Of a stretch of DNA of 64,000 nt, positions 1 through 16,974 are shown piece by piece. The position numbers and the translations under genes are program-made. The stretch is from Flaccisagitta enflata (Eukaryota; Chaetognatha; Sagittoidea; Aphragmophora): contig OZ231127.1 of NCBI GenBank assembly GCA_965153355.1, positions 27,466,001 through 27,530,000 of the forward strand. Reading direction: 5' to 3'. Below the pieces are notes generated by a model. It was not told the DNA's origin. It did no database searches and was given only the letters and a program-made list of their open reading frames with translations. How positions within the stretch are numbered: the first letter of the stretch is position 1; each line of letters begins with the position of its first letter.

Positions 1-2
1 AA

Positions 3-2059
3 GAATCAGAAGAGCACATCTCCCAATCCCTCTTTGGAGATGAATCAACAATAGACTTAAATGCTGAATTCCAAGGAGTAAAGGCTGCACGCGAACAATT
101 TAAGAAACACCCTTTTATAGAATTTGAGAATTCGATGGCATATGACAATGAGTTTGATGGGCCGTATGACAAAGTGCAAGAGAATGACGGTGATGATGAT
201 GATGGTGGAAGTGATGAGGGTGATGATAATGAAAGTGTGAATGAAGACAATGATGTCACTATAGGTGCTAGAGCTAAGAGTCCTTTGAAAGAGAGGAATG
301 ACGATAATTGCATCGTCCACTCTGCAGAAAAGCATGGCGGTAACAATGAGGAAGCAGTTGGACCTCCAACTAGAACCTCTGGCAAGCAGATGACACATTT
401 CTTGGATAAAGTCATTGACATCACGGCATCAAAGGAAAGTCAAATTGAGTGGCTAGAGAGTCAGCTCGTTCATGTAATTGAAGTCACCGGAAAAATGATG
501 GAAAAAACAGATGCAAACATGAAAGACATCCTCACAATTTCTGGAACAACACAACAGTGTGTGACAGACCTATTGCAAGAAAGCAAACACAACATCGAAC
601 AAGCTGCAAAAGCAAAAGAAAAGAGCTAGAAAAGGCCTTAGAAATGGAAAAATGGAAAAATGAACTAGAAGAAAGAACAAGCTCCAAAATGGAAATGATG
701 GAATCACAAATCGCACAGATTCTATCTGCCTCACAAACAGCAAACCAGATGATGGCTGACATTGTCAAGTCTAACAAAGATAGGTCAGAACAAGAGGCCA
801 AGGCGAAGGAAGAACTTGGTCAGGCCCGCGAGCAAGTAAAGAAGCTTGAGCAAGAAGTGCAACTCCAAAGTCAAAAGATAGCCCAACTGGAGGAGCAACT
901 TGAGACATCTAATGATGCCCTAAAAGCAGCCCAAGCACAATCAGATATCGATAAGCAACAAATTGAACACCAAAATGCTACAGTTGTACTACATGAAGAG
1001 ACAGCGCAGAGCCTGAATAAAGATTCTGAACAGCAAAAAGAACATCCTGAAAACCAGGGCCAATCTTTAGGTGAAAACAACATTTCAATAAACACCAGAC
1101 TACAAAACATAGCATCAGAGGCACCTCTTCCATCTAGAATGCCACCTCCACCAAAAGATGCTGCAAGTAGCGCACCTCGAGAGGCACTGTTACCAACTCC
1201 CAGCCACCCCATGGTCAGACCAAAGAATCAAACTTCTAGCTCTGAACCCAATAAAGCGGATGAAGCCCAGGAAGCCATCATTGTTGTGGTTGATTCAAAC
1301 GGCCAACACATAAATCCAGGCCTCCTGCACAACACCAAAAAGGTGTTTATCGAAGAAAGATCAACATGGGAGGCAGTAAGAGACCATCTCCCAAAAATAC
1401 CAGATCCACAAAAGATTTCAGATGTGGTGTTTCTGACTGGAATCAATAATGTCATCAGTATGGAACAACAGCTACAAAACATCCTAGATACAGCCGATCA
1501 AGCAGGGAAAAACTGGGGAAAACTATATCCCCAGGCAACTTTTCACCTCAGTAGCATTGCACCAGTGGATGGGCAATGTATGAACTACAATTTCCATCTG
1601 CAAGATCTGGCAGACAACAGAAAGGTCTCTTTCATCACCATCGAGAATATGTTTGATGAAAACAATGGAAGACTGAAGCCAAATGTTTTGGAAAGAAATC
1701 AACTCACGAAATATGGAACCAGTCTGCTTGCAACACAGATCAAACGTAGCCTCTCCAAAAAGAAAACTGTGACAGGCTCTCATAACCACCAGAGTAAGGG
1801 AGTGCGTACACCCAGCTTGCAACACAGACCTACATGGCCAGTAAGGCCGGTCCAACAATTTCAATTTCAACAAAGTGAGCCAAGACAGCATTGTCAACCA
1901 TGGCCTTCAACGCATAGGTTGCCAAACCAACCAACATGGGCACAACGGGTGCAAGCAGTGCCACAATGGCATAATCAGGGTGGACTTCCAAAACGTAATA
2001 CTGCAATGATCCTTGAAACTTTCTTCAACATTGCAAAGGCATGCTTACCTCAAGATTGA
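3..2059 (+). pseudogene. LINE-1 ORF1: acidic, coiled-coil, SGNH-hydrolase-like protein, frameshifted
   Basis: The frame is open from base 3, before the first ATG at 135, so the true start lies left of the window. The first part (3-629) is rich in Asp and Glu around 185-260. It ends at a TAG at 627-629, while the continuing frame is open from 557; the natural join is a one-base slip in the A-rich run near 605-625. A long Lys/Glu/Gln heptad-like stretch (about 630-1010) predicts a coiled coil. Then comes an SGNH-like domain: VVDSNG (about 1281) as the Ser block, GINNV (about 1438) as the Gly-Asn block, and NQLTKYGTSLLA (about 1698-1733) as the last block. The last block has Gln where the family usually has the catalytic His, so esterase activity is doubtful. 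The C-terminus is basic and rich in Gln, Pro and Trp, fitting RNA binding. The stop is TGA at 2057-2059, just before ORF2. Confidence 0.8.
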
Positions 2060-2062
2060 TGT

Positions 2063-5000
2063 TTGCCTCCCAAATCCCAGATCAGTGTGTTTTCTCAAAT
2101 AAAAGCAAGATACAACAAATTTTTCGAACAGACCATAGAAGAGCATGATGGTAAAAACATGAAGGATATCATAGACAATGAGGAAACTAACCAGGAACAT
2201 AGTATGATACAAGATAAAAAGGACCATAAGAAAGAGGATGTAAATCTGATAAGAAGGAACAGAAACAAATATAGGTATAGAAAACAAAAGAAACAGAAAA
2301 TAAAGATAATGTATGCCAACATGAGAGGAATCAGAAGCAAAATGGCATGTCTCCAAGGCACCCTAAATGAAATAGATGCAGATGTTGGACTTTTTTGTGA
2401 GACCTTTCTAACTGAAAATAAAGGCCTAAAACTTGATGGATATACCTTTTTTGGGAATGCAAGAACAACTGGAAAAGGAGGTGGAGTTGGTATTTGTGTC
2501 AAAAATGATAAAAAGTCCTTCATATCCCCACACTACTCTCAACGGCCATTAGAAATCATCTGGGTCAGTATGGTGCAACCCAATGGAAAGCCCCTGTTTG
2601 TAGGTGTCTATTATGGACTCCAAGAGAGTGTAAGCCTAAGCAAAATACAAGAGGAAATGGACAACCTGTCAGATGAAATATGTCAAATTCAGAATGAAGG
2701 TGATATGATCCTATGTATGGATGCCAATGCAAAAATTGGGCTTCTGGGAGAGGATCCCTCAAGGAATGGTAAGCTGATTAAAAAAGTCTTTGAGGAGTGT
2801 GGCGTGATGGTAATGAATGAGAGTGAAAAGTGTGAAGGTGTGATTACAAGACAACATCCCTCAAAAACGCAAGAAAAATCTGCTATTGACTTTGTTATTG
2901 CAACATATGGTGCAAGTGAAGTTATTAGCAAGCTCACCATTGATGAAGCAGGCGATCTCAAAATGAGGAGTAAGAAGTCTGAATCAGATCATAATACAAT
3001 CTGCATTGACATATGTCTGGAAAAGAACCATGATGCGCAACAAAAACATTGCAAGTGGAATACCAATGCATCTCCAGAAGAGTGGGCCTTATTCAGAGAA
3101 GAGCTTGCCAAACAAAAGTCCGCAGCAGTAGAAATAATGAGTAAAAAAGAAATACCATTAACAGAAAGATACAAAAAATGGGACAAGCTTATACAAAAAG
3201 CTGCATGGAAATCAATCGGAAAAACAACCATTAAAGTAGGGAAACCCCCAAAGCCCTCACTTGGATTACAAAAAGCCAGATGTGAGAGAAATGAGGCACG
3301 AAGGAATTATGAAAAAGAGACTGACAAAGCTACAAAGGGACTATTATTAGAGAAATATCGAATAACGCAAGAGAATGTGAGAGATGAAGCAGAAAGAGAT
3401 GAGGAGGAGAGACTGCAAAAGAGATTTGAATCAATGATTCAACAAGGAATAATTGGTCTCTGGAATGTGAGAAGAGCCCATAAGCAGGATAAAACCAGCG
3501 AATGGATGGTCGTGAAAGACAAAGATGGGAAGCGAGTGTATGACCAAGAAAGAAATAAAGAGACCAGGGCCTCTTACTATGAAGACCTTTACTCTAAGAA
3601 AGATGTCCCACCTCATCCATCACATGAAATCATAAAGGAAAAAGTACAGACCTGGAGTGATGACAATGATGAAGGTGAAAATGATGATCTTCCAACAAAA
3701 GCAGAGATAAAGAGAGCAATCCAGAACAAAAAGAATAAAAAGGCAACAACAGACTGGACAAATGAAGTGCTCAAAAATGGTGGTGACCCTATGGTTGACC
3801 TGATTTACCCTGTGATTAAAGCTTTTTGGGAGGAAGAAAGAGCCTTTGAGCAATGGAATGAAGGAATTATAACAAGTGTTTATAAAGGTAAAGGTGACAG
3901 AGAAAAATTAGAGAATCAGCGAGGAATAACTGTATCAAGCTCAATTGGAACAATAGTTGAGGAAATTATAACCAACAGACTATTGCAAACAATAAGATTC
4001 ACTCAGGCGCAGGCAGGAGGAAGAAAAGGTGGCTCAACTACTGACCAAGTTTTCATCCTTAAAGCACTGATAGCACTAGCAATAAAAAGAGGGTTAGATC
4101 TCATCATCACCTTTTTCGACATCAAAAAGGCTTATGACAGAGCTAACATGGACGATATGTTGCACGTCATTCATGAGCAGGGCTTCACAGGAAAAATCTG
4201 GAGACTTACAATGACACTAAACAAAAATCTTACAGCAAGAGTTAAAACCAAAGCAGGACTTAGCAGGAAAATAATGAGAGAAACAGGAGGCAAACAAGGA
4301 GGTAAATTGATGGTACCTTTATTTGCAAAAATGATGGATACACTGTCTGAAGGACTTATGTTGAGACATGACATTGGAATCATGCTTGCAGAAACACGAT
4401 TATGTTGTTTGGAGTATGTGGATGATGTAGGAACTCTTGCCATTGGATATGACCAACAAGAAAGAACACTAGAGGCTGTCAATGACTTTGCTATCAAAAG
4501 ACAGCTTGAGTGGGGTGTTGACAAATGCAAAGTCATGGAAATTGGGAGACATAAAGAAAGGAAAACCAGCTGGAACTTGGGTGAAAAAACCATCAGTAAC
4601 TGTGAAACATACTGTTACCTTGGAGAAGTAATCTCAAGAGATGGAAGAAATAAAGCCAACCTTGCTGAAAGATTTAAAAAGATAAAAGGGTCAGTGAGGG
4701 CAATTATGACTAGTGCTAAGACTGGCATCATGAAACGAATTCAAACGAATGTCCTCTTGAGGCTACATGAGGCAGAAACTCTCCCCAAGTTCCTCCACAA
4801 TGCAGAGACATGGACATTGAATGGAGAAGAGAAGAAAGAAGCTGACAAAATGTTGTTGTGGACATGGAAGCAAATGCTTGGACTGCCAACTACTACACCA
4901 ACACCAGCAGTCATTTTTGCAACTGGCTCACTATATGCGGTGATCCAAATTCATATAAAGCAACTCCTCTACCTTCACAAGATTCTGCAAAAAGATGAAG

Positions 5001-5610
5001 AGCAGTGGGCTTATAAGTCATTAAAAGTCCTGGAATCATATGATACTGGATGGGCCAAACAGATAAATGAGGTAATTGATCAATGGGACCTTGAAAAAGA
5101 CTGGGAAAAATTGGAAAAAAGACTAAAAATGAGTGGCAAAAAGAAGTTGAAGAAGCTGCCGAAAAAGCCAACAGAGAGCGGCTCAAACAAGAGTTGCACA
5201 CCAAAGAGAGGGGAGTGTCAAAACTCAAGACAAAAACTCAAACGATCCTGCAGACAATAAATGACCCTGACTATCAACGAAAACCTTTAGAGATAATGAA
5301 CTATGGTTCAGTAGTAATAACAAGAGCAGTAATTATGGGTCGCTATGGGATGTTGAGTTGCAATGCCAATTTTTCATGTGGCAATGGGAATAAGATTTGC
5401 CCTGAGTGTTCTGTGATAGATGATGAAAGCCACCGTATAAACTACTGTGTAAAGTATAAAGAAATTAACCTGTATGAAGTAGATGAAAAAATTGATTTTG
5501 AACAAATTTACTCGGTAGACATAGACAAAGTTCTTGAAGTAGCTCAAGTCATTCTCAAAATCTGGGATTTGGGATATGGAAAGAACCAGATGCGACAAAA
5601 CCTAAATTAG
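2063..5610 (+). pseudogene. LINE-1 ORF2: AP endonuclease / reverse transcriptase with C-terminal Cys-His finger, frameshifted
   Basis: Makes and inserts cDNA by target-primed reverse transcription. The frame is open from 2063 to 5260; the start is not settled (the first in-frame codon after the ORF1 stop is TTG). The endonuclease domain shows ANMRG (about 2311), the Glu of CET (about 2398), CMDANAK (about 2713) and the terminal SDH (about 2984). The reverse transcriptase shows FFDIKKAYD (about 4113), GGKQGGKL in place of the usual PQG block, and YVDD at 4414-4425, so the catalytic Asp residues are kept. Near 5120 the sense frame changes: the frame ending at 5610 reads a Lys/Glu-rich linker and then a finger of the form C-x5-C-x6-C-x2-C-x7-H-x4-C (about 5356-5450). 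A single-base loss in the A run of about 5119-5126 would explain the break. Confidence 0.88.
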
Positions 5611-5826
5611 AAGAGTAGGCAGCTGTTACTTATTTATTTCTTTATTGTATTGTTACAAAGTTATTGAAAGTTGTTACGTAATCATACGTAAGATATATTG
5701 TAGACATAAAATTGCAGCCGTAGAGTGAAAATGTGATTCTAAATCATGTCCTTGTACTTAATCACAATGTGGATTTCTGTACGAAAGTGCTATCACTTTA
5801 ATGGACCATTAAATTCAATTCAATTC

Positions 5827-5831
<5 letters not shown>
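5611..5831 (+). other. LINE-1 3' UTR and (AATTC)n tail
   Basis: An AT-rich segment with no open frame lies between the ORF2 stop and four AATTC repeats. A short simple-repeat tail is normal for LINE clades that do not use poly(A). Confidence 0.7.
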
Positions 5832-7250
<1,419 letters not shown>

Positions 7251-7870
7251 ACAAAATGCGGATATGATGTGAAATAGATAGTTATGAAGTTTCTATCTGC
7301 TGGATATTAACAGATAAACATTTTGCATTAATGAGTTCCATTCGATCATTACAATAAATACGAAAAAATCTTTTGGCTCACGCTAACTCGTTGTGAAACG
7401 CAACCCTGGCGATTTCTTCAGACTATTGCTACCGAAGGGCTGCGCGCAATTATGCATGCCTGCTTACTACCACATCCGGCTGTGCGATACGGGCTGATAC
7501 CGACTCCCTACTCTTCAGTCATTGGTCCATTTGAACGGAATGGGCACTGCAATTTCTGACTGTGATAGCCTGGATCCCTTAACTCTTGTCCCTCCGAAAT
7601 TGCGAAATGTACGCATTGTATTGTTGTTTCCTACCTTTCTCAAGGCCCCTGACCAATAGGAATCCACATTCAATGCATACTGTCCTCCTATTCATATCCG
7701 ATCTTGTTTCTGAAAATCGTCAGGTCCATGCCTTGCGGAGGCTTAGGGCTTATGGCTTGACATGTGACAACTGACAAGCATGAGCACTTCTCTTAGTGAA
7801 GTTCACTCTCGTAGATTGCAAGAATGTCACTCGTGAGCTTGCGCGCGAATAGTCACCACTCACGCCTATA
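7251..7870. other. Unique intergenic sequence, no gene recognised
   Basis: No coding pattern, RNA gene or repeat that I recognise between the compound microsatellite and the MITE. The 62-codon open frame at 7586-7774 has no recognisable domain. Confidence 0.5.
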
Positions 7871-8350
7871 CAGTCAGCGGACAAAACACAATAGGTATAT
7901 ATATCACTCCGTTGGTTTTGATCCAACCCACTGATATTGAACAGAATGCTGCAAACAACAACTGGTTGTTGAAATTACAGCCGGCTGTTTAATTACAAAG
8001 TTGGCAAAAATCGAACTTTCACTAAATAGAATGAGACCTGCAGATTCATAATCCTGATGACATTCTGAGAAGTTTGATATGTCACAAGATATATTTTTAT
8101 ATGAAGATTTTTTTTATAAATGTTTAATTTAATTATAATGCAATGTTAAAAAAAATATTTCTTACAAAAAATATTAAGTGTGACATGTCAAACTTCTCAG
8201 AATTACATCAAGATTATGAATCTGCAGGTCATTCTTTTTGTGAGTTGCCAATTTTAACTGACAACAACTGTAATTTCTTCTATATTATTGTGGGTTGGAT
8301 CAAAATCAACAGAGTGACATATATACCTATTGTGTTTTGTCCGCTGACTG
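7871..8350. mobile_element. Palindromic MITE, Tc1/mariner-like termini, TA target duplication
   Basis: The left end reads CAGTCAGCGGACAAAACACA and the right end is its exact complement, each flanked by TA (7869-7870 and 8351-8352). The inverted match continues inward with mismatches for about 200 bases per arm: blocks around 7910-7935 with 8285-8310, and around 8030-8085 with 8180-8235, pair up. The centre is AT-rich. There is no transposase. CAGT termini with TA duplication fit the Tc1/mariner superfamily; the near-full-length fold makes this a foldback MITE. A GA array (8355-8394) starts right after the right flank. Confidence 0.85.
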
Positions 8351-8351
8351 T

Positions 8352-8354
<3 letters not shown>

Positions 8355-8394
<40 letters not shown>
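8355..8394. repeat. (GA)n microsatellite
   Basis: About 20 GA units directly after the MITE. Confidence 0.95.
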
Positions 8395-8398
<4 letters not shown>

Positions 8399-8629
8399 AT
8401 GGAGTGATAGAGACATACATATGAATGGAGTGATAGACGAAAGTGGACAAAGACAGACAGAGAGACGTAAAATTACACGAACACAAAATCACACACATTC
8501 TAGTGATAAAACTCTTGGCACTCGCACTCGCACTCCCCAAACACACCAACGCAAAGCAGATGGAAGTACACAGGAACCGAGACAATGACTTCACTCACAT
8601 TCCTGTTGAGACAGAACCCAACCGAGGCC

Positions 8630-9060
8630 TCTAACACTTACCCACACTGCCCCACACCCTCGAAAGGCCACAAGCAAAGAGGAGGCGCCCAGAGCACGGA
8701 TTCACGCCCATCCTCGGTCACCCACACTTAAACCACATCCTTGCAGAGTAAAGCATTAGAAGTGAGCAAGCAGTTTGCGCACGCACGGACACAATCGCCA
8801 TTCTTTTCTTCACCAAGTACCAGGCAGGCGGAATCCCTAAAACTGAGAAGTAGGCAAAGAGGCTGCACCCAGGCCACGGATGCCCACCCATCCTCGGTCG
8901 CCCACATTTACCCACGTGGTCACATTCCTGCAGAAAGAGATTGCGCCCACCATCCCATAGGCACCGACACAATCACCCCTCTTTTCTTCACTATGATCAC
9001 TTAAAAGGGTGAAATCCTAGAACTGAGAAGTAAGCAAAGAGGTTGCGCCCAGGCTCGACT
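8630..9060. repeat. 180 bp tandem repeat, about 2.3 units
   Basis: The block GCAAAGAGG followed by GCGCCCAG (with variants) recurs at 8674, 8854 and 9034, an exact 180-base spacing. Other shared blocks include CATCCTCGGTC, CCCACA and TCTTTTCTTCAC. The copies have diverged by small changes. There is no consistent reading frame. Confidence 0.8.
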
Positions 9061-9145
9061 CGCGCTCGACTCTGCGGGGAGAAATCGTCAACGGAGCCAT
9101 TTGCCTCTTTTTTCATGGCTGATAATCATTAAGTAAATTGGATCC

Positions 9146-9345
9146 TTGACAATGACTCCCCAAAAACCGGAGAGGAAGAAAGGCTGCAAAGGCGCTTTTG
9201 GGGAAAGAAAAGAAGAGGGGGAGGGGGAGGGGGAGGAGGAGGAAGAGGAAGAGGAGGGGAAGAGGGACGAGGATGAGGAAGAAGAAGAGGAGGGGAAGAA
9301 GGAAGAGGAAGGTGGTAAGAAAGGAGAACTGGCAAAGAAATGAAT
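9146..9345. repeat. GA-rich purine tract
   Basis: Imperfect GGA/GAA sequence, mostly purine on the plus strand. The acidic and basic open frames across it are composition artefacts. Confidence 0.8.
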
Positions 9346-9390
9346 GGGACCCGAAAGAATAAAAGGCTTTTTTTTACTTCTTTCGGTATT

Positions 9391-9580
<190 letters not shown>

Positions 9581-9794
9581 CGTCGGAGTATTACTTAACG
9601 AACTTCCCGAGGCAAAGATGGAAAACGATGAGAAATTGTCTGTTGAGCATAAGATCGTCATCAAGGCCATCCACACAAAACGTGATTTATTTGAGCCATG
9701 CCAGAGCATTCGTATACTGCTGCATGCCACAGCATTCTCATTTGCTGCATTTCTCATTCTTATTTGTCGCATACCTCATGCTCTCGTGATTCGG

Positions 9795-9902
9795 CTTGTG
9801 GTTGCCAATATAGGCAATAGTTACCAATATAGGCAGTGGCTCGAAATAGGCAATAGGCTTGTAGTAGCCAATATAGGCAATAGTTGCCAATATAGGCAGT
9901 GA
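9795..9902. repeat. Tandem repeat of about 62 bases, two units
   Basis: GCCAATATAGGCAATAG is followed by a second CCAATATAGGCAGTG block; the whole arrangement is repeated once (starts near 9809 and 9867). No gene in 9581-10450 apart from this. Confidence 0.75.
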
Positions 9903-10455
9903 TTTTTTTACTTTTTTACTTGAATGGATAACGAGTAAATCTCATTTATAGGTACAGGCTTAAATTCATTTTTTTCGACATCTGAAAATATTGAAAAATA
10001 AGTTCAAATGATTTAACTAACAAACATTTCTTTTCACAATCCTTTAGCTAAGAGTCCTTCACTTTCCTCCCACACGTTACAAATTCTGTCACACGTTTTC
10101 TTATAATCCATTCATCTCTGCCACTTGCATTTCAGACACGCCACTGACACCGGGGACTGGCAATGTTGTTTTTTCTTCTCACGATTTTCTTAGTCTTTCC
10201 CGCCTTTTCCCCTTTTCGTTTTTTTTTCTTCTCTTTTTTGCCTTCCCAAACTCAGTGTTGTTTACATCACAGGTTCATCTCTCTTCCTCTCTCTTCCTCT
10301 CTCTTTCCTTCTATTTCTATCGTAGGGTTGCTCACTTGTCTTAACCGAGTTTGTTATAAATTGTGTAACTATACTTAACTATTATATTCTCTCCATCATG
10401 AAATTACAAATCGTTTTCAGTTCTAAATTATATAAATGTTCTTCTTGTATATATA

Positions 10456-10459
<4 letters not shown>
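9903..10459. other. AT-rich and pyrimidine-rich intergenic sequence, nothing recognised
   Basis: The 71-codon frame at 10163-10378 is translated polypyrimidine. No RNA gene or conserved motif seen. Confidence 0.5.
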
Positions 10460-10543
<84 letters not shown>

Positions 10544-10660
10544 AAGTGGTGGTGAACCTCTGGTGATGGTAGATAGGATGTTGGCATTGTTGGTGATGGT
10601 AGTTTGGTGGTTGGCATTGGTGGTGATGGTAGTTTGGTGGTTGGTATTGGTGTTGAGTGA
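10460..10660. repeat. (GT)n array followed by a 36 bp minisatellite
   Basis: GT units at 10460-10541. Then three units of about 36 bases, each with GGTGATGGTAG and GTTGG (about 10560-10655). Confidence 0.85.
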
Positions 10661-10825
10661 TGACGGCGACAAAAACTGCGACGGTTCAAAATTCGGGAAT
10701 GACGCGACTTTGTTTCTCCATTATTAAAAGTGTGAAAACATTAAGATTTCACGACTTGAAAGTTTTCCTCTGCGGCAAAGTAATTTTAGTCTCGAAATAG
10801 TGTTGGCGACAACTAAAAAGGGAAA

Positions 10826-11081
<256 letters not shown>

Positions 11082-11439
11082 GGTAGTGGTAGTTGAGCCT
11101 GGATCTTTGCTGTACATTGCAAAAGTCAAAGCGAGTATCTATGTCATGACATATCATGAATACTGGGTTCGGATCCGGGTGTTTTTTTTTTTTTTTTGGG
11201 GGGGGGGGGAATTTCCTCCTCGTAGCCGTAGGAGCAATTTGGTCGTTTCTCAATTTCCTCTCTGGCCTCTTCGGCCTTTTTGATCTCCCTCTCTAATCTA
11301 ATCAGATTCCTCTCCTCCGCCTCCGCCTCCTTCCTCCACCCACTTCTTCCATTCACCCACTAAGCCACCAGGAGGCATATCACCACCCCGATCACTCACC
11401 AGAAGCTATCTCCTGTGGCGCTGCGTGTGATTGTTCTTG

Positions 11440-11725
11440 TAGTTGTGGTCCTTGTCGTTGTCTGTATCGTTGTCGTTGTCGCTGCCATCGTTATCGTTGT
11501 CATCTTTGTCGTTGTCATCGTTGTCGTTGTCGCTTGTGGGTTGACCTTTTGTCACGCCGCAATCTAAGTTGACGCCTTCATGGCCAATCACTTCGTATTC
11601 ATTGCCAAACCGGAAAGGATTTCTAATCTCAGCGCCAACCGTAGATATCGTCACAGTGAAAACGAAGATGATAACGATGACGACGACAATGACGACAATG
11701 ACGACAATGGCGACAATGACGCCGA
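11440..11725. repeat. Inverted GTCGTT / GACGACAAT clusters
   Basis: GTTGTCGTTGTC-type repeats at 11446-11533 and GACAATGACGAC-type repeats at 11661-11723 are reverse complements, with about 130 bases between. The Asp-rich open frames are a by-product of the repeat. Confidence 0.7.
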
Positions 11726-11854
11726 CAGAGATGATTATGATTACACCGACGATGACTGTTATGATGACTTAACCACTCACACAAAGGAGAATGATTTATT
11801 TACGAATTTAGTGATTTGCTGTCCATTATTCCGTCCGTGATGCTTAAATCCTAA

Positions 11855-11928
11855 CCCGTAAAATTGGGCATTTTTGTCTCTGCCCACCCGTCCGCGACAG
11901 GTGTTGCCAAATCGTTGTTTATCCGGCC
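11855..11928 (+). repeat. R1 dispersed repeat, right-end fragment
   Basis: Shows the R1 right half: TGCCCACCCGTCCGCGAC, then a TATCCGGCCTT end. See the full copy at 42975-43148. Confidence 0.6.
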
Positions 11929-12337
11929 TTCCTAACTGAAATTTTGCATTGTGAAACATCAAATATTGCGCCATTTTGATTCACTTTTTTCATTCAAAAT
12001 GGCGCAACGATCAAAAGTTGAAATAAATCCTCAGGCGTGATACTGATAGCGTTGAGTTGAGTTGAGATTCACCGTCGACGAAAACAAATCTAAGAAACTC
12101 AACGACGAAGATTTGATTATGGCATAAAACGTTAACAAAAACAAGCAACGATTTTAACCCTCATTGAACGGGAAACGGTCTTTTTCTTTAACCCTCGGCC
12201 TCGAGGTAGTTATTTATCATCATGCTTCTTGGATATGACAAGAGATATATCCCCTCAGGAATTTTCAATTTTACGAGCATAATATTTCTTTAAGCGAACT
12301 CACTCCACGTCGGAATCGGAACATTTCGCATTTGCGA

Positions 12338-12840
<503 letters not shown>

Positions 12841-12964
12841 GACTTAATCCTCGAGGGATGCAATTCTCATTGAAGAGGATGTGATTCTCATTAGAACTCC
12901 GCCGTACGCCATCTGTCCGAAGCTGAAACGCCGATATCTCCGTCTATGTGCGAAAGTGAATGAC

Positions 12965-13351
<387 letters not shown>

Positions 13352-13359
13352 TCCATACT

Positions 13360-13400
13360 ATGCCAACCTGGGGGGCAGGGGCATTAGCCGGAGCAATTAG
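13360..13400 (+). repeat. Inverted partner block, left copy (GGGGCATTAGCCGG end)
   Basis: AACCTGGGGGGCAGGGGCAT follows the GAAA array. Its reverse complement occurs at 18178-18207, next to another AAAG array. Confidence 0.75.
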
Positions 13401-13455
13401 CTAAGAAGAGCTATGTACAATTTACCTGAGAAATCATGGGGCCCATGTGAATATG

Positions 13456-13738
13456 GATGCCGATGCCGATGCCGATGTAATATAAAACAGAATATTACCA
13501 TCTCGCTTCATCTCTTAAATATATTCGCTCTAATGATCCCATTTCAATCTTCACCCCCCCCCCCTCCGCTGCCCCTGCCGATGCCGATGCCGATGCCGAT
13601 GCCAATATTGACTAGATTCATCTGCCGATGCCGATGCCGATGCCGATGCCGATGCCGACTCTGTCAGTTTGTTTTTTTTCCATTGCAAACTCCAATCCTA
13701 CTACCCATCTGCCAATGCCGCTGCCGATGCCGCTGCCG

Positions 13739-13824
<86 letters not shown>

Positions 13825-13825
13825 G
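13456..13825. repeat. (CCGATG)n minisatellite clusters and (TC)n array
   Basis: GATGCC hexamers in short clusters at 13456-13474, 13579-13602, 13622-13658 and 13711-13738, with CCGCTG variants. Then TC units at 13740-13822. Confidence 0.85.
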
Positions 13826-13984
13826 CTTTCTCTCTCAAGCGACCGAGTGACCCGTTAAAAACATGATTGTCTCTGACCAGAAACACCCCCTAATTGATTA
13901 AATCAGAGACGTGAAACTTTGCCTGTCATTCATATCCATTCATTCCTTCGATAACGATTCCCATTTCTCATCACTTTTTAGTTG

Positions 13985-14060
13985 CGGAGAAGCAACTCGA
14001 TAAGAGGCTTTGTCCCTCCGTCGGTCCATCCGTAAGTCCGTGGTAATTGAATTAAGTACC
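13985..14060 (+). repeat. R1 dispersed repeat, left-end fragment
   Basis: TTAGTTGCGGAGAAGCAACT hairpin start, then AAGAGGCTTTGTCC and TCCGT units, as in other R1 left ends. Confidence 0.6.
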
Positions 14061-14094
14061 AAAATGCGCATTTTTGATGCTGCAGTTGTGATTG

Positions 14095-14095
14095 G

Positions 14096-14169
<74 letters not shown>
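14095..14169. repeat. (GT)n microsatellite
   Basis: About 37 GT units. Confidence 0.95.
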
Positions 14170-14170
<1 letters not shown>

Positions 14171-14511
14171 GAATCTCATTACCTGTTTCATCAAAATCAT
14201 ACGGCATTGCTTATTACTAAAGTCTTGCCATGAATTTTGATCATTTCTCAATCAATCAATTGAAATTTTTTTCTTTAATTGACAAATAATTTTTTTCACG
14301 AGACGTGATTATCAGCCGATTTTATGCCCTTCACCATATACCATCACCATCGATAAGTTCATTTCATCGTAAGAAGCAGTATTGGGAAGGCGATGTTATT
14401 TCAATAACCATACTTCTTTCATTATGGATAACAATTGATGAGCATAACAAGAAATGTTTGGAAATGTTGTGATAGTCGTGTGGTATAACAACGACGGCAG
14501 AAAAAAACTAA

Positions 14512-14619
<108 letters not shown>

Positions 14620-14970
14620 CTCTCAGAGGCCTCAAGTGCACCCTCTAAAGGCATTTGAAAATCCTGTGTTCTACAGGACTTGCGTATTGGCTTTTATTCC
14701 ACGGCCTCAATTTGGCCTCGTTTGGGCCAAAATACGAGCCACAACATTCGGTTTAATGTGGGGCCAAACCCGGATGTAATTCAGGTCTGTTACGGTTTCC
14801 ATAGAAACTTAAAAGAAAAACAAGAATATCTTCACTGATGATGAAGCGTAAGGGGTTTCAAACAAAATAGCTTAGTTACAGAAAATGGAAATATGATTCA
14901 GATTATGTATCTAATCATAACACATCCCTATATGGAGATAAGAGAATGTATCAATGAAAAGTGGATATAT
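14620..14970. other. Intergenic sequence, nothing recognised
   Basis: Contains a few TTGGCC/GGGCCAAA blocks near 14708-14770 but no recognised gene or repeat family. Confidence 0.5.
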
Positions 14971-14971
14971 A

Positions 14972-16879
<1,908 letters not shown>

Positions 16880-16974
16880 TTGAAAAAAATATGTTTATAT
16901 CGCGAGCAATCATTCCAAACGACTTGTTTTTGAGAACGAAAATATACAAACTAGGAAAGAATCTTTGGTTAACT

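Noticed and set aside
11150-11185. GGGTTCGGATCCGGGT as a tRNA T-arm
   Set aside because: No matching acceptor, D or anticodon arms nearby.
13456-13738. CRISPR-like array of CCGATG repeats
   Set aside because: Hexamers with no spacer structure, in animal DNA; a plain minisatellite.
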